Shown: positions 24,994 to 33,281 of the stretch, in pieces
Layout of the letters: each line of letters begins with the position of its first letter
How positions within the stretch are numbered: position 1 is the stretch's first letter
Origin: Mesorhizobium sp. YIM 152430
GTDB lineage: Bacteria; Pseudomonadota; Alphaproteobacteria; Rhizobiales; Rhizobiaceae
DNA: 64,000 nt
Direction: 5' to 3'
Assembly (NCBI RefSeq): GCF_029210365.1
Contig: NZ_JARGES010000043.1
Span: forward strand, 62,001 to 126,000
Made by a program: the position numbers and the translations under genes
Notes under the pieces: generated by a model
What the model was told of the DNA's origin: nothing
What the model saw: the letters and a program-made list of their open reading frames with translations, nothing else
The model's database searches: none

Positions 24994-25557
24994 ATGATCG
25001 CCATTCGTCCAGCCACGCGCAACGACCTTCCCGCCATCACCGAAATCTATGCCGACGCCGTCGAAAACGGGACGTCGAGCTATGAATTGACCCCGCCCGA
25101 TCTCGCCGAGATGACGACGCGCTTTGCCGCGCTCGAGGCAGGCGGGTTTCCCTATCTCGTGGCCACGCGCGACGACCGCCTCGTCGGCTTTGCCTATGCC
25201 GGCGCGTTCCGGCCGCGCCCGGCCTACCGCTTCATCGTCGAGAACTCCGTCTATGTCGCGCCCGAGGCGAAAGGGCAGGGCGTCGGCCGGTTATTGATGG
25301 AGAAACTGATCGAAGCAGCGACCCGGCTTGGCTTTCGCCAGATGATCGCCGTCATCGGCGACGGGCGCCCCGACAGCGCTTCGATACGGCTCCACGCGAA
25401 GATGGGTTTTGCGGATGCCGGCAGGCTCGTCGGCACCGGCTACAAGCACGGCCGTTGGCTCGACACGGCCTTCATGCAGCTTGCGCTCAACGAGGGCGCG
25501 GATGCGCAGCCGGACCCCGCCTCGCTGCCCGAACGCCGGTTTCGCGGCGAGGCGTGA
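24994..25557 (+). CDS. GNAT N-acetyltransferase, phosphinothricin acetyltransferase type
   Basis: A 187-residue acetyltransferase. It begins MIAIRPATRNDLPAITEIYADAVENGTSSYEL, the PAT/Bar-type N-terminus, and contains the acetyl-CoA loop VAPEAKGQGVGRLLMEKLIE (about residues 85-105). DSASIRLHAKMGFADAGRLVGTGYKHGRWLDTAFMQLAL is the C-terminal family block. It may acetylate phosphinothricin, methionine sulfone or another amino acid analogue. The ATG at 24994 is chosen over an upstream in-frame start by family alignment. It converges with ccmB eight bases away. Confidence 0.9.
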   Translation: MIAIRPATRNDLPAITEIYADAVENGTSSYELTPPDLAEMTTRFAALEAGGFPYLVATRDDRLVGFAYAGAFRPRPAYRFIVENSVYVAPEAKGQGVGRLLMEKLIEAATRLGFRQMIAVIGDGRPDSASIRLHAKMGFADAGRLVGTGYKHGRWLDTAFMQLALNEGADAQPDPASLPERRFRGEA

Positions 25558-25564
25558 CGGCGCT

Positions 25565-26230
25565 TCAGTCCGACGACGATCTGAGCGCCAGCGCCGCCGA
25601 GAAGGGGCCGATCACCGCGAAGAAGAGGGTGAGGGCGCACAGGATCAGGAAGGGCGGCAGGAAGGGCTGCGGGTCGTTCGCCGCGCCATGGGCGGCAGAG
25701 ACGCCGAAGATCAGCACCGGGATCACCAGCGGCAGGATAAGGACGGAAACGAGTAGGCCGCCGCGCGGCAGCGAGACGGCGACCGCCGCGCCCACCGCGC
25801 CGATGAAGGCGATGGCCGGCGTGCCGGCGAAAAGCGTCGCCGAGGTCGCGAGGATCGCCACCGGCTCCATGTTCATGAACAGACCGAGCAGCGGCGAGGC
25901 GACGACCAGCGGCAGCACGCTCGCCGTCCAGTGCGCCGCACATTTGACGAAGATCGTGACGGCCAGCATGTGGCGCTGGTCGGCGAGGATCAGGAGATCG
26001 AGCGACCCGTCCTCGCGGTCGGCCTGGAACAGGCGGTCGAGGCCGAGGAGCGAGGCGAGCAACGCGCCGATCCACAAGATGGCGGGGCCGATTCGGGCGA
26101 GGAGGTTGAGGTCGGGTCCGACGCCGAACGGGACGACGGCGACGACAGCGAGAAAGAACAGGACGCCCACCAGCGCCCCGCCGCCGGCCCGAATGCCGAG
26201 CCGGATGTCGCGGTGGAGGAGGGCTAGCAT
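25565..26230 (-). CDS. ccmB: Heme exporter protein B (cytochrome c maturation)
   Basis: A 221-residue inner-membrane protein with six helices, the permease partner of CcmA. CcmAB use ATP to release holo-CcmE from CcmC during c-type cytochrome assembly. The N-terminus MLALLHRDIRLGIRAGGGALVGVLFFLAVVAVVPFGVGPD and the DREDGSLDLLILA block are characteristic. The frame runs upstream through a repeat element to 26317, but the ATG at 26230 gives the standard start. It is separated from ccmA by 223 bases that hold a palindromic element. Confidence 0.94.
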   Translation of the reverse strand: MLALLHRDIRLGIRAGGGALVGVLFFLAVVAVVPFGVGPDLNLLARIGPAILWIGALLASLLGLDRLFQADREDGSLDLLILADQRHMLAVTIFVKCAAHWTASVLPLVVASPLLGLFMNMEPVAILATSATLFAGTPAIAFIGAVGAAVAVSLPRGGLLVSVLILPLVIPVLIFGVSAAHGAANDPQPFLPPFLILCALTLFFAVIGPFSAALALRSSSD

Positions 26231-26282
26231 GAGGGCAATGCCCAAGCGTTGTGGGATACCACCCCCACTCCGTCCCTTCGGG

Positions 26283-26372
26283 CCACCTCTCCCCCTGCCC
26301 GGGGGAGAGGAAACCAAGCTGGAAAAACGCCGACGATGCGGCGGCGCATTTCCTCTCCCCCGGGCAGGGGGG
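26283..26372. repeat. Large palindromic intergenic element between ccmA and ccmB
   Basis: Two arms of about 23 bases, complementary to each other, lie at about 26290-26313 and 26349-26372, with about 35 bases between. Each arm is itself a near-palindrome built on CTCTCCCC-N4-GGGGAGAG. Such CCCCCTGCC/GGGGGAGA elements are dispersed in Rhizobiales genomes (RIME/mosaic-type elements). Further C/G-rich complementary blocks extend the element to about 26450. The element may stabilise or terminate the ccmA mRNA. Confidence 0.75.
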
Positions 26373-26453
26373 GCCGGAGGACGGGCGAGACCCGTGGCTC
26401 GCCCCGGCCAGGCGGCCGCCGAAGGCGGGCGGCGTGGGGGTACTTGCGCTGCG

Positions 26454-27059
26454 TCATGCGTTCACGCCGCCCATCACCATCTCCCGCGCTCCCCCGATCC
26501 CCAGCGGCACATGCGTCGCCGCCATGATCAGCCCGCCATCCTCCAGATGCGCCCTCATCAGCCCGGCGAATTGCCGTTCCGACCGCGCATCGAGCCCTGC
26601 CGTCGGCTCGTCCAGCAGCCAGACCGGGCGGTAGCTCACCAAAAGCCTTGCGATCGAGGCACGGCGCTTCTGGCCGGTGGACAGATAGCCGAAAGGCAGA
26701 TGGCCGATGTCGGGCAGGCCGACCATCTCCAGCGCCTCGTCGATTTCGAGATGCGGCTCGCCCTCGAAGTCGCGCCAGAATCTGAGATTCTCCTCGACGG
26801 TGAGCGCCGTCTTCATCGCGTTCTGGTGGCCGAGATAGTGCGCCGACGAGGCGATCGTCTCATCGCCGGCGCCTTCGAGCGAAACGCTCCCCGCCGATGG
26901 CGCGAGAAGCCCGGCGACGACGCGCAGCAGGGTCGACTTGCCCGAGCCGTTCTCGCCGGTCACGACCAGCGCCTCGCCGGCCGAAATCGAAAAGTCGAGC
27001 GGACCGAACACATGTTCGCCGGCCCGTTCGCCGCTCAGCCCTGTCGCCATGAGCCGCAT
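26454..27059 (-). CDS. ccmA: Cytochrome c biogenesis ATP-binding protein
   Basis: A 201-residue ABC ATPase, partner of CcmB. Walker A is GENGSGKST (residues 35-43), the signature is YLSTGQKRRASIARLL, and Walker B is VWLLDEPTAGLD. The short length and LGHQNAMKTALTVEENLRFW, the CcmA-specific Q-loop region, separate it from other ABC ATPases. The product works at the inner-membrane cytoplasmic face. It is divergent from acnA across 260 bases containing an Irr-like box. A second ATG at 27050 is possible. Confidence 0.95.
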   Translation of the reverse strand: MRLMATGLSGERAGEHVFGPLDFSISAGEALVVTGENGSGKSTLLRVVAGLLAPSAGSVSLEGAGDETIASSAHYLGHQNAMKTALTVEENLRFWRDFEGEPHLEIDEALEMVGLPDIGHLPFGYLSTGQKRRASIARLLVSYRPVWLLDEPTAGLDARSERQFAGLMRAHLEDGGLIMAATHVPLGIGGAREMVMGGVNA

Positions 27060-27114
27060 GACGGACCCCTTGCTAATTATCGATACGGACGACGAATTTT
27101 GCTCCGCCGCTCTC

Positions 27115-27144
27115 TAGAACTCTTCTACGAAATTCTCTATAGAA
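27115..27144. promoter_or_regulatory. Candidate Irr (iron control element) binding site
   Basis: TAGAA-CTC-TTCTA (27115-27127) is a perfect inverted repeat, followed by a second, looser one, TTCT-CTAT-AGAA (27133-27144). Irr binds ICE motifs built from TTAGAA/TTCTAA half-sites in Rhizobiales and is known to control iron-using genes. From memory, acnA and cytochrome genes are predicted targets. The site lies 55 bases from the ccmA start and about 175 bases from the acnA start. Confidence 0.5.
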
Positions 27145-27319
27145 CCGGCAACCACGCCAGCGGTCGGCGTGCAGATCATTTTGGCCGAACCAGCATAGCG
27201 CGCCGCCTTGAACGGCCCGGTTGCGAGGTGACGGACAGCGGAAATGACCGTACCCGCACCTTTGCGCGTGATGCACACTGGCGTTCGTCCCCATCGGCAC
27301 CGACAGTTAGGGAACGCAC

Positions 27320-30013
27320 GTGTCAAAATCTCTCGACAGCTTCAATTGCCGCCGCACGCTCGACGTGGCGGGCGCGCAGTACACCTACTACAACCTGATC
27401 GAAGCCGAGAAGAACGGCCTGACGGGCGTCTCGAAACTGCCCTTCTCGATGAAGGTGCTGCTGGAGAACCTGCTGCGCAACGAGGATGGCCGCACGGTCA
27501 CCAAGGAATCGATCCAGGCCGTGGCGGGCTGGCTCGACGACAAGGGCACCGCCGGCGTCGAGATCGCCTATCGCCCCGCGCGCGTCCTGATGCAGGACTT
27601 CACCGGCGTTCCGGCCGTCGTCGATCTTGCCGCGATGCGCGATGCGATGGTCTCGCTCGGCGGCGATCCGGAGAAGATCAACCCGCTCGTGCCCGTCGAC
27701 CTCGTCATCGACCATTCGGTGATCGTCGACGAGTTCGGCACGCCGATGGCGTTCGCCCGCAATGTCGAACTGGAATACCAGCGCAACGAGGAGCGCTACA
27801 AGTTCCTGAAATGGGGCCAGCAGGCGTTCGACAATTTCCGCGTCGTGCCGCCCGGCACGGGCATCTGCCATCAGGTCAACCTCGAATATCTCGCCCAGAC
27901 CGTCTGGACCCGCGAGATCGACGGCGAGACGATCGCCTATCCGGACACCTGCGTCGGCACCGACAGCCACACGACGATGGTCAACGGGCTAGGCGTCCTC
28001 GGCTGGGGCGTCGGCGGCATCGAGGCGGAGGCGGCCATGCTCGGCCAGCCCGTCTCCATGCTCCTGCCGGAAGTCATCGGCTTCCGCCTCACCGGCAAGC
28101 TCAAGGAAGGCGTCACCGCGACCGACCTCGTGCTCACCGTCACGCAGATGCTGCGCAAGAAGGGCGTCGTCGGCAAGTTCGTCGAGTTCTTCGGCGAGGG
28201 CCTGTCGTCCATGTCGCTCGCCGACCGCGCGACGATCGGCAACATGGCGCCGGAATATGGCGCGACCTGCGGCTTCTTCCCCGTCGACGGCGAGACCGTG
28301 CGCTACCTGACCACTTCGGGCCGCGCGCAGGACCGCATCGATCTCGTCGAAGCCTATTCGAAGGCACAGGGCATGTGGCGTGAGGCCGGTTCGGCCGATC
28401 CGGTCTTCACCGACCAGCTCGAACTCGACCTCGGCTCGGTCGTCCCGTCCATGGCCGGCCCGAAGCGCCCGGAAGGCCGTGTCGCGCTCGGCGACATCGC
28501 CTCGGGCTTCGCCGCCGCGCTGACCAATGAATACAAGAAGACCGTCGATCTTTCCAAGCGCCACGCCGTCAAGGGCGCGGACTACGAGATCGGCCATGGC
28601 GACGTCGCCATTGCCGCCATCACGTCCTGCACCAACACGTCGAACCCATCGGTTCTGATCGGCGCCGGCCTTCTTGCCCGCAATGCCAATCGCCTTGGCC
28701 TGAAGCAGAAGCCCTGGGTCAAGACCTCGCTCGCGCCGGGCTCCCAGGTCGTCGCCGAATATCTCGAAAAGTCCGGCCTCCAGAGCGAGCTCGACCAGAT
28801 CGGCTTCAACCTCGTCGGCTTCGGCTGCACGACCTGCATCGGCAATTCCGGTCCGCTGCCGCAGCCGATCTCTGACACGATCAACGAGAAGGAACTCATT
28901 GCAGCGGCGGTTCTTTCAGGAAACAGGAATTTCGAAGGCCGCGTCTCGCCGGACGTGCAGGCGAACTACCTCGCCTCGCCGCCCCTCGTCGTCGCCTATG
29001 CGCTCGCCGGTTCCGTCAAGATCGACCTGACCAGCGAGCCGCTGGGCGAGGATCGTGACGGCAATCCGGTGTTCCTGAAGGACATCTGGCCGTCCTCGAT
29101 CGAGATCCAGGAGTTCATCGCCAGGCATGTGACGCGCGAACTCTTCGCGTCGAAATATGCCGACGTCTTCAAGGGCGACGAGAACTGGCAGAAGGTCGAA
29201 GTCTCGGCCGGCCAGACCTACACATGGGACGACGATTCGACCTATGTGCAGAACCCGCCCTATTTCGAAGGCATGGGCGCCAAGGCCGGTTCGTCCATCG
29301 CGCCCATCGCGGGCGCGCGCGTTCTCGGCCTCTTCGGCGACAAGATCACCACCGACCACATCTCGCCGGCCGGTTCGATCAAGGCGGCGTCCCCTGCCGG
29401 CAAATATCTCACCGACCATGGCGTCGGCGTCGCAGACTTCAACCAGTACGGCACGCGGCGCGGCAATCATGAAGTGATGATGCGCGGCACCTTCGCCAAT
29501 ATCCGCATCCGCAACCACATGCTCGGCGAAAACGGGCGCGAGGGCGGCTACACGATCCACTACCCCTCGAAGGAGGAGATGTCGATCTACGACGCGGCCA
29601 TGCAATACAAGGCCGAAGGTGTCCCGCTCGTCGTCTTCGCCGGCATCGAATACGGCAATGGCTCCTCGCGCGACTGGGCGGCCAAGGGCACCAACCTGCT
29701 CGGCGTGCGCGCCGTCATCGCCCAGTCCTTCGAGCGCATCCACCGCTCCAACCTCGTCGGCATGGGCGTCATTCCGTTCTGCCTGGAGGACGGCACGAGC
29801 TGGAAGGATCTCGGCCTGAAGGGCGACGAGACCGTCACCATCGACGGGCTCGACCAGATCAAGCCGCGCCAGAAGATGATCGCAAAGGTCACCTTCGCGG
29901 ATGGCTCCATGAAGGACGTGCCGATCTGGTGCCGCATCGATACGCTCGACGAGCTCGACTATTTCAAGAATGGCGGCATCCTCCACTACGTGCTGCGCGA
30001 TCTCGCCGCCTGA
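27320..30013 (+). CDS. acnA: Aconitate hydratase A
   Basis: An iron-sulfur enzyme of the TCA cycle that isomerises citrate to isocitrate. The 897-residue length matches AcnA/IRP1. The cluster ligands are C437 (SCTNTSNPS), C503 and C506 ([11 protein letters not shown]). [19 protein letters not shown] and [15 protein letters not shown] are further active-site blocks. Translation starts at GTG with an AGGGA ribosome-binding site. A terminator follows directly, so it is monocistronic. As an iron-rich protein it is a likely Irr target through the upstream palindrome. Confidence 0.97.
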   Translation: MSKSLDSFNCRRTLDVAGAQYTYYNLIEAEKNGLTGVSKLPFSMKVLLENLLRNEDGRTVTKESIQAVAGWLDDKGTAGVEIAYRPARVLMQDFTGVPAVVDLAAMRDAMVSLGGDPEKINPLVPVDLVIDHSVIVDEFGTPMAFARNVELEYQRNEERYKFLKWGQQAFDNFRVVPPGTGICHQVNLEYLAQTVWTREIDGETIAYPDTCVGTDSHTTMVNGLGVLGWGVGGIEAEAAMLGQPVSMLLPEVIGFRLTGKLKEGVTATDLVLTVTQMLRKKGVVGKFVEFFGEGLSSMSLADRATIGNMAPEYGATCGFFPVDGETVRYLTTSGRAQDRIDLVEAYSKAQGMWREAGSADPVFTDQLELDLGSVVPSMAGPKRPEGRVALGDIASGFAAALTNEYKKTVDLSKRHAVKGADYEIGHGDVAIAAITSCTNTSNPSVLIGAGLLARNANRLGLKQKPWVKTSLAPGSQVVAEYLEKSGLQSELDQIGFNLVGFGCTTCIGNSGPLPQPISDTINEKELIAAAVLSGNRNFEGRVSPDVQANYLASPPLVVAYALAGSVKIDLTSEPLGEDRDGNPVFLKDIWPSSIEIQEFIARHVTRELFASKYADVFKGDENWQKVEVSAGQTYTWDDDSTYVQNPPYFEGMGAKAGSSIAPIAGARVLGLFGDKITTDHISPAGSIKAASPAGKYLTDHGVGVADFNQYGTRRGNHEVMMRGTFANIRIRNHMLGENGREGGYTIHYPSKEEMSIYDAAMQYKAEGVPLVVFAGIEYGNGSSRDWAAKGTNLLGVRAVIAQSFERIHRSNLVGMGVIPFCLEDGTSWKDLGLKGDETVTIDGLDQIKPRQKMIAKVTFADGSMKDVPIWCRIDTLDELDYFKNGGILHYVLRDLAA

Positions 30014-30047
30014 CCGTTCATCGCGGCCATCAAGGTCGCGTGATCTG

Positions 30048-30069
30048 AACCGGGGCTTCGGCCCCGGTT
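30048..30069 (+). terminator. Rho-independent terminator of acnA
   Basis: Perfect 9-bp stem AACCGGGGC / GCCCCGGTT with a TTCG tetraloop, followed by TTTT, 34 bases after the stop. Confidence 0.92.
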
Positions 30070-30208
30070 TTTTCGTCTATGGGGCAAAAAGTGCTGTGAC
30101 CCGGCGAAAGCGATGTCATTTGACGTCGTTTGGCGCAAAACTTTCACCGCAACGTGACTTTCCGTTGACCTCGGGGCGGGCCTAACCTTATCCCGAACAG
30201 GCGGCGCC

Positions 30209-31000
30209 ATGTCGGCTCGACCGCTCGCAACCGGAATGATGATGGGCAAGCGCCGCGCATTCGGGCTGATCGTCTTCACGACAATCTCCCTTTGGATATT
30301 ACCGGTATCGGCAACCCCCGATATCGACAGGCCTGTCGCCGTCGTCGAATTGTTCACCAGTCAGGGATGCGATTCGTGTCCCCGCGCCGACGCGCTTCTT
30401 GAGCAACTTGCCGAACGCGGCGACGTGGTGGCTCTCGCCTTCCACGTCGATTACTGGGACTATCTCGGCTGGAAGGACACGCTGGGCCGGCCGGAAAACA
30501 GCGAGCGCCAGCGCGAATATTCGCGCATGTTCGGCAACCGCTCGGTCTATACCCCGCAGATTGTCGTGAACGGCTCGATCGACGTGAAGGGCTCGAAGCC
30601 CGCGCGCGTGGAATCGGCCTTGCGGCGGGCGCAGATGGCCAATTCGCTTGCCCTCGACATCGATCTCGCCTTCGCCGACGACAGCCTCGTGGTCAGGATC
30701 GGCGCCGGGGAGGCTCCCGCCGAGGCTGCGATCGTGATCGTCTATTTCGAAGAGCGGGTCGACGTTGCGATCCTGCAAGGCAAGAACCGCGGCCGGACCC
30801 ACAGCTACGTCCATCCGGTAATGGCCTATCACGGGGCCGGCATGTGGCAGGGCAAGAGCCAGGAACTCAGAATGCCGCTTCACGACGTCCGCAAGAAGAG
30901 CAATGGCGGGGTCGCCGTCATCGTTCAGGAGATCAACGCCAACGGTCTGCCGGGAACGATCCGCGGCGCGGCGATGATCCACCATCGGCCCGGTTCCTGA
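30209..31000 (+). CDS. DUF1223 exported thioredoxin-fold protein
   Basis: A 263-residue secreted protein. A hydrophobic signal segment (AFGLIVFTTISLWILPVSA) is followed by PVAVVELFTSQGCDSCPRADALLEQLAE, with a CxxC pair (C54, C57), and by VYTPQIVVNGSIDVKGS, the DUF1223 core. The thioredoxin-like fold and CxxC suggest a periplasmic redox role. Its place between acnA and the ccmCDG genes suggests, without proof, a link to cytochrome c or heme redox chemistry. Three ATGs at 30236-30244 are alternative starts. Confidence 0.85.
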   Translation: MSARPLATGMMMGKRRAFGLIVFTTISLWILPVSATPDIDRPVAVVELFTSQGCDSCPRADALLEQLAERGDVVALAFHVDYWDYLGWKDTLGRPENSERQREYSRMFGNRSVYTPQIVVNGSIDVKGSKPARVESALRRAQMANSLALDIDLAFADDSLVVRIGAGEAPAEAAIVIVYFEERVDVAILQGKNRGRTHSYVHPVMAYHGAGMWQGKSQELRMPLHDVRKKSNGGVAVIVQEINANGLPGTIRGAAMIHHRPGS

Positions 31001-31327
31001 CGCGGTGGCAAGGCTCTGCTTTTATTTGGGGAATTGTTGACCGGAGTTGGTTCGATCCGACGTCGGCCCCGTGGGCGGGGGGCTTGGGGTTACGGAAACC
31101 GGGTCGGACCGAACCGTCTCAGGCAACGGGTGCAGACTGTCCTCGGATTGGGGCGGCAAATGGGATTAATTGCGGCGGAATTAAGTCACACAATCACCAA
31201 TTCGGACAGCCTGTCCCGCGTCGTGAAATAGATGTGATCCAAGCGCCACAGTGCATTTGGCCTTGCAATCGCGCGCCGCCCGCGCGACCCTTCGCCTGTC
31301 GCGAAACTGTCACGAGGAGGTTCGCCG
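31001..31327. other. 327-base intergenic region with RNA-like structure
   Basis: No credible gene: the best plus-strand frame (65 codons from TTG at 31034) is arginine/glycine-rich and unsupported. The first half folds well (listed separately). Nearer the downstream gene lies TTCGC-CTGTC-GCGAA (31291-31305), a short inverted repeat, before a strong GAGGAGG ribosome-binding site for DUF2794. Confidence 0.6.
31049..31115 (+). ncRNA. Candidate structured RNA of unknown class
   Basis: An 11-base helix GGTTCGATCCG (31049-31059) with CGGACCGAACC (31105-31115), 10 of 11 paired, encloses two hairpins. These are GCCCC-N8-GGGGC (31066-31083) and GGTT-N5-AACC (31088-31100). The region continues with GTCT/AGAC pairing at about 31116-31137. 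No T-run terminator was found at the end. The transcript strand is assumed from the flanking genes. It could be a small RNA or a 5' leader for DUF2794. Confidence 0.35.
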
Positions 31328-31711
31328 ATGACCGATGGCGGATTTGGCGGAGGCACCGACGCTTCCGCAATACTCATCCCGCTCCATGAAGCCCGCCGCG
31401 AGCGCATGGAGCTTCCCGTCACTTTCCACCGTCTCGAACTCGATCTGATCCTGCGACTTTACGGCCGGATGGTCGCCGCAGGCGAGTGGCGTGACTATGC
31501 CATCGATCATCTGAAGGACCGGGCGCTCTTTTCGGTCTTCCGTCGCACCAGCGAAGTTCCGCTCTTCCAGATCGTCAAGACACCGGCGCTGGCCCGCAAA
31601 CAGGGCGCCTTCTCGGTAGCCGCCGCAAATGGCGTGATCCTGAAACGCGGCCACGAACTGCCGCGCGTGCTCACCATATTCGATTCCAAGCTGAAGCTCG
31701 TCGGCGCCTGA
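31328..31711 (+). CDS. DUF2794 domain-containing protein
   Basis: A 127-residue soluble protein restricted, as far as I know, to alphaproteobacteria. The domain covers most of the length: VTFHRLELDLILRLYGRMVAAGEWRDYAIDHLKDRALFSVFRRTSEVPLFQIVKTPALARKQGAFSVAAANGVILKRGHELPRVL. The function is unknown. It lies 78 bases before ccmC on the same strand and could be co-transcribed. The ribosome-binding site GAGGAGG supports the start. Confidence 0.88.
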   Translation: MTDGGFGGGTDASAILIPLHEARRERMELPVTFHRLELDLILRLYGRMVAAGEWRDYAIDHLKDRALFSVFRRTSEVPLFQIVKTPALARKQGAFSVAAANGVILKRGHELPRVLTIFDSKLKLVGA

Positions 31712-31789
31712 CGCGCGCGACGAACTCACGCACAGGGGCGTGATCATGCGGCGATTGCACGGTCGCCCGCCGCGGGCTATCTGGAAGCG

Positions 31790-32557
31790 ATGAGCCAAAC
31801 CACCGCCCCCGCAGCCAGATTGACCGATCTCGCCAACCCGACGCGGTTCATCGGCATCGTCGATCGTCTGCTTCCCTTGGTCTACGGCCTCGCCGCACTG
31901 ACGCTCGCCGTCGGCCTCTATCTGAGCTTTGCCGCGCCCGAGGACTACCAGCAGGGCATCACGGTGAGGATCATGTATATCCATGTGCCCTTCGCATGGC
32001 TTTCCATGATGTGCTACTCGCTGATGGCCGTTTCCGCGCTCGGCACGCTGGTCTGGCGCCATCCGCTGGCCGACGTCGCGCTCAAGGCCGCCGCCCCGCT
32101 CGGCGCCGCCTTCACGCTTCTGGCCCTCGCCACCGGCTCGATCTGGGGCAAGCCGATGTGGGGAACTTGGTGGGTTTGGGACGCGCGGCTGACCTCGGTC
32201 TTCGTCCTTTTCCTCATGTATCTCGGCATCATCGCGCTGACCCGCGCGCTGGACGATCCGGGTCGCTCGGCAAGGGCGGCCGCCATCGTGACGCTGGTCG
32301 GCTTCATCAACATCCCGATCATCAAATTCTCGGTCGACTGGTGGAACACGCTGCACCAGCCCGCCTCGGTCATCCGGCTCGACGGCCCGACGATCCATTC
32401 CTCCATGCTGTGGCCGCTGCTCGTCATGGCCGCCGGCTTCACTCTCCTTTTCCTCGCCTTCCACCTGACGGCGATGCGGACCGAGATCTGGCGCCGCCGG
32501 GTCGCCGCGATGCGCCGGCTCGCTGCACGGCGCGCGGACGTGGAGGTGAGCGCGTGA
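31790..32557 (+). CDS. ccmC: Heme exporter protein C (cytochrome c maturation)
   Basis: A 255-residue inner-membrane protein with six helices that loads heme onto CcmE. The tryptophan-rich heme-handling motif WGTWWVWDARLTS is complete, and the flanking histidines (HVPFAW, NTLHQPAS) that ligate heme are present. VRIMYIHVPFAWLSMMCYSLMAV and IKFSVDWWNTLHQPASVIRLDGPTIHSSMLWPLL are typical. The stop overlaps the ccmD start by four bases. The gene is separated from ccmAB by acnA and two other genes. Confidence 0.96.
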   Translation: MSQTTAPAARLTDLANPTRFIGIVDRLLPLVYGLAALTLAVGLYLSFAAPEDYQQGITVRIMYIHVPFAWLSMMCYSLMAVSALGTLVWRHPLADVALKAAAPLGAAFTLLALATGSIWGKPMWGTWWVWDARLTSVFVLFLMYLGIIALTRALDDPGRSARAAAIVTLVGFINIPIIKFSVDWWNTLHQPASVIRLDGPTIHSSMLWPLLVMAAGFTLLFLAFHLTAMRTEIWRRRVAAMRRLAARRADVEVSA

Positions 32558-32712
32558 GCCATGTCGCCTATGTCAGCGCCGCCTACGGGACGACGATCCT
32601 CGTCCTGGCCGGTATTGCGCTCTGGCTCGTCGCCGACCATCGCGCGCGACGGCGCGAACTCGCCGATCTCGAGGCGCGCGGCGTGCGCCGGCGTTCGCAG
32701 GCGAAGCCATGA
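32554..32712 (+). CDS. ccmD: Heme exporter protein D (small ccm subunit)
   Basis: A 52-residue protein with one membrane helix (TTILVLAGIALWLVADH) and a basic cytoplasmic tail rich in Arg (RARRRELADLEARGVRRRSQAKP). It helps release CcmE from CcmABC. It starts at GTG overlapping the ccmC stop (GTGA) and ends overlapping the ccmG start (ATGA). This coupling on both sides supports it strongly despite its length. Confidence 0.9.
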   Translation: MSHVAYVSAAYGTTILVLAGIALWLVADHRARRRELADLEARGVRRRSQAKP

Positions 32713-33281
32713 GCATGGAGGCCGAGACCTCGAGGAAGCGCCTGCCCTGGCTGGCGCTCCTGCCGCTTCTGCTCTTCCTCGCGCTTGCCGGCGTCTTCCT
32801 GTTCCAGCTTCTGTCGGGCCGCGATGCATCCGTCGTCCCCTCCGCGCTGATCGGCGCGCCGGCGCCGCAGACGAGCCTGCCGCCGCTCGAAGGCTCGACG
32901 CTTCCCGGCATCGAGAGCGCCGCCTTCGACGGCAAGCTGACGCTCGTCAATGTCTGGGCGTCGTGGTGCGCGCCATGCCGGCAGGAGCATCCGTTGCTGA
33001 TGGAGCTTGCCGAGGACGAGGACCTCGTCATCGCCGGCCTGAACTACAAGGACCGGCCCCAGCAGGCGCGGGCCTTTCTCGCCGAACTCGGCAATCCCTT
33101 TGACGCAATCGGCGTCGACGGCTCCGGGCGTACCGCCATCGACTGGGGCGTCTACGGCGTGCCGGAAACCTTTCTGGTCGGCCCGGACGGCATGATCCTC
33201 TACAAGCATGTCGGCCCGTTCACGGCCCGATCGATGCGCGACGGGCTGATGCCGGCGATCGAACGGGCGCGGGGCGGCTGA
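32709..33281 (+). CDS. ccmG: Cytochrome c maturation thiol:disulfide interchange protein
   Basis: A 190-residue membrane-anchored periplasmic thioredoxin (DsbE) that keeps the apocytochrome CXXCH cysteines reduced. One N-terminal helix (LPWLALLPLLLFLALAGVFLFQLL) is followed by a thioredoxin domain with active site WCAPC (C87, C90). The CcmG-specific segments GLNYKDRPQQARAFLAELGNPF and VYGVPETFLVGPDGMILYKHVG are present. It is the last gene of ccmCDG and converges directly with the sqdC-like gene, with no bases between. Confidence 0.95.
   Translation: MSMEAETSRKRLPWLALLPLLLFLALAGVFLFQLLSGRDASVVPSALIGAPAPQTSLPPLEGSTLPGIESAAFDGKLTLVNVWASWCAPCRQEHPLLMELAEDEDLVIAGLNYKDRPQQARAFLAELGNPFDAIGVDGSGRTAIDWGVYGVPETFLVGPDGMILYKHVGPFTARSMRDGLMPAIERARGG

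Noticed and set aside
25455-27398. Plus-strand 647-codon frame over ccmB-ccmA and the gap
   Set aside because: It crosses two genes and a palindromic element on the other strand, and its composition is arginine/proline-rich.
31049-31059. GGTTCGATCC resembling a tRNA T-loop
   Set aside because: The flanking bases cannot form a 5-bp T-stem and no acceptor or anticodon arm is present.
31034-31231. 65-codon frame in the DUF1223-DUF2794 gap
   Set aside because: It uses a TTG start without a ribosome-binding site, has arginine/glycine-rich composition, and overlaps the proposed RNA helix.
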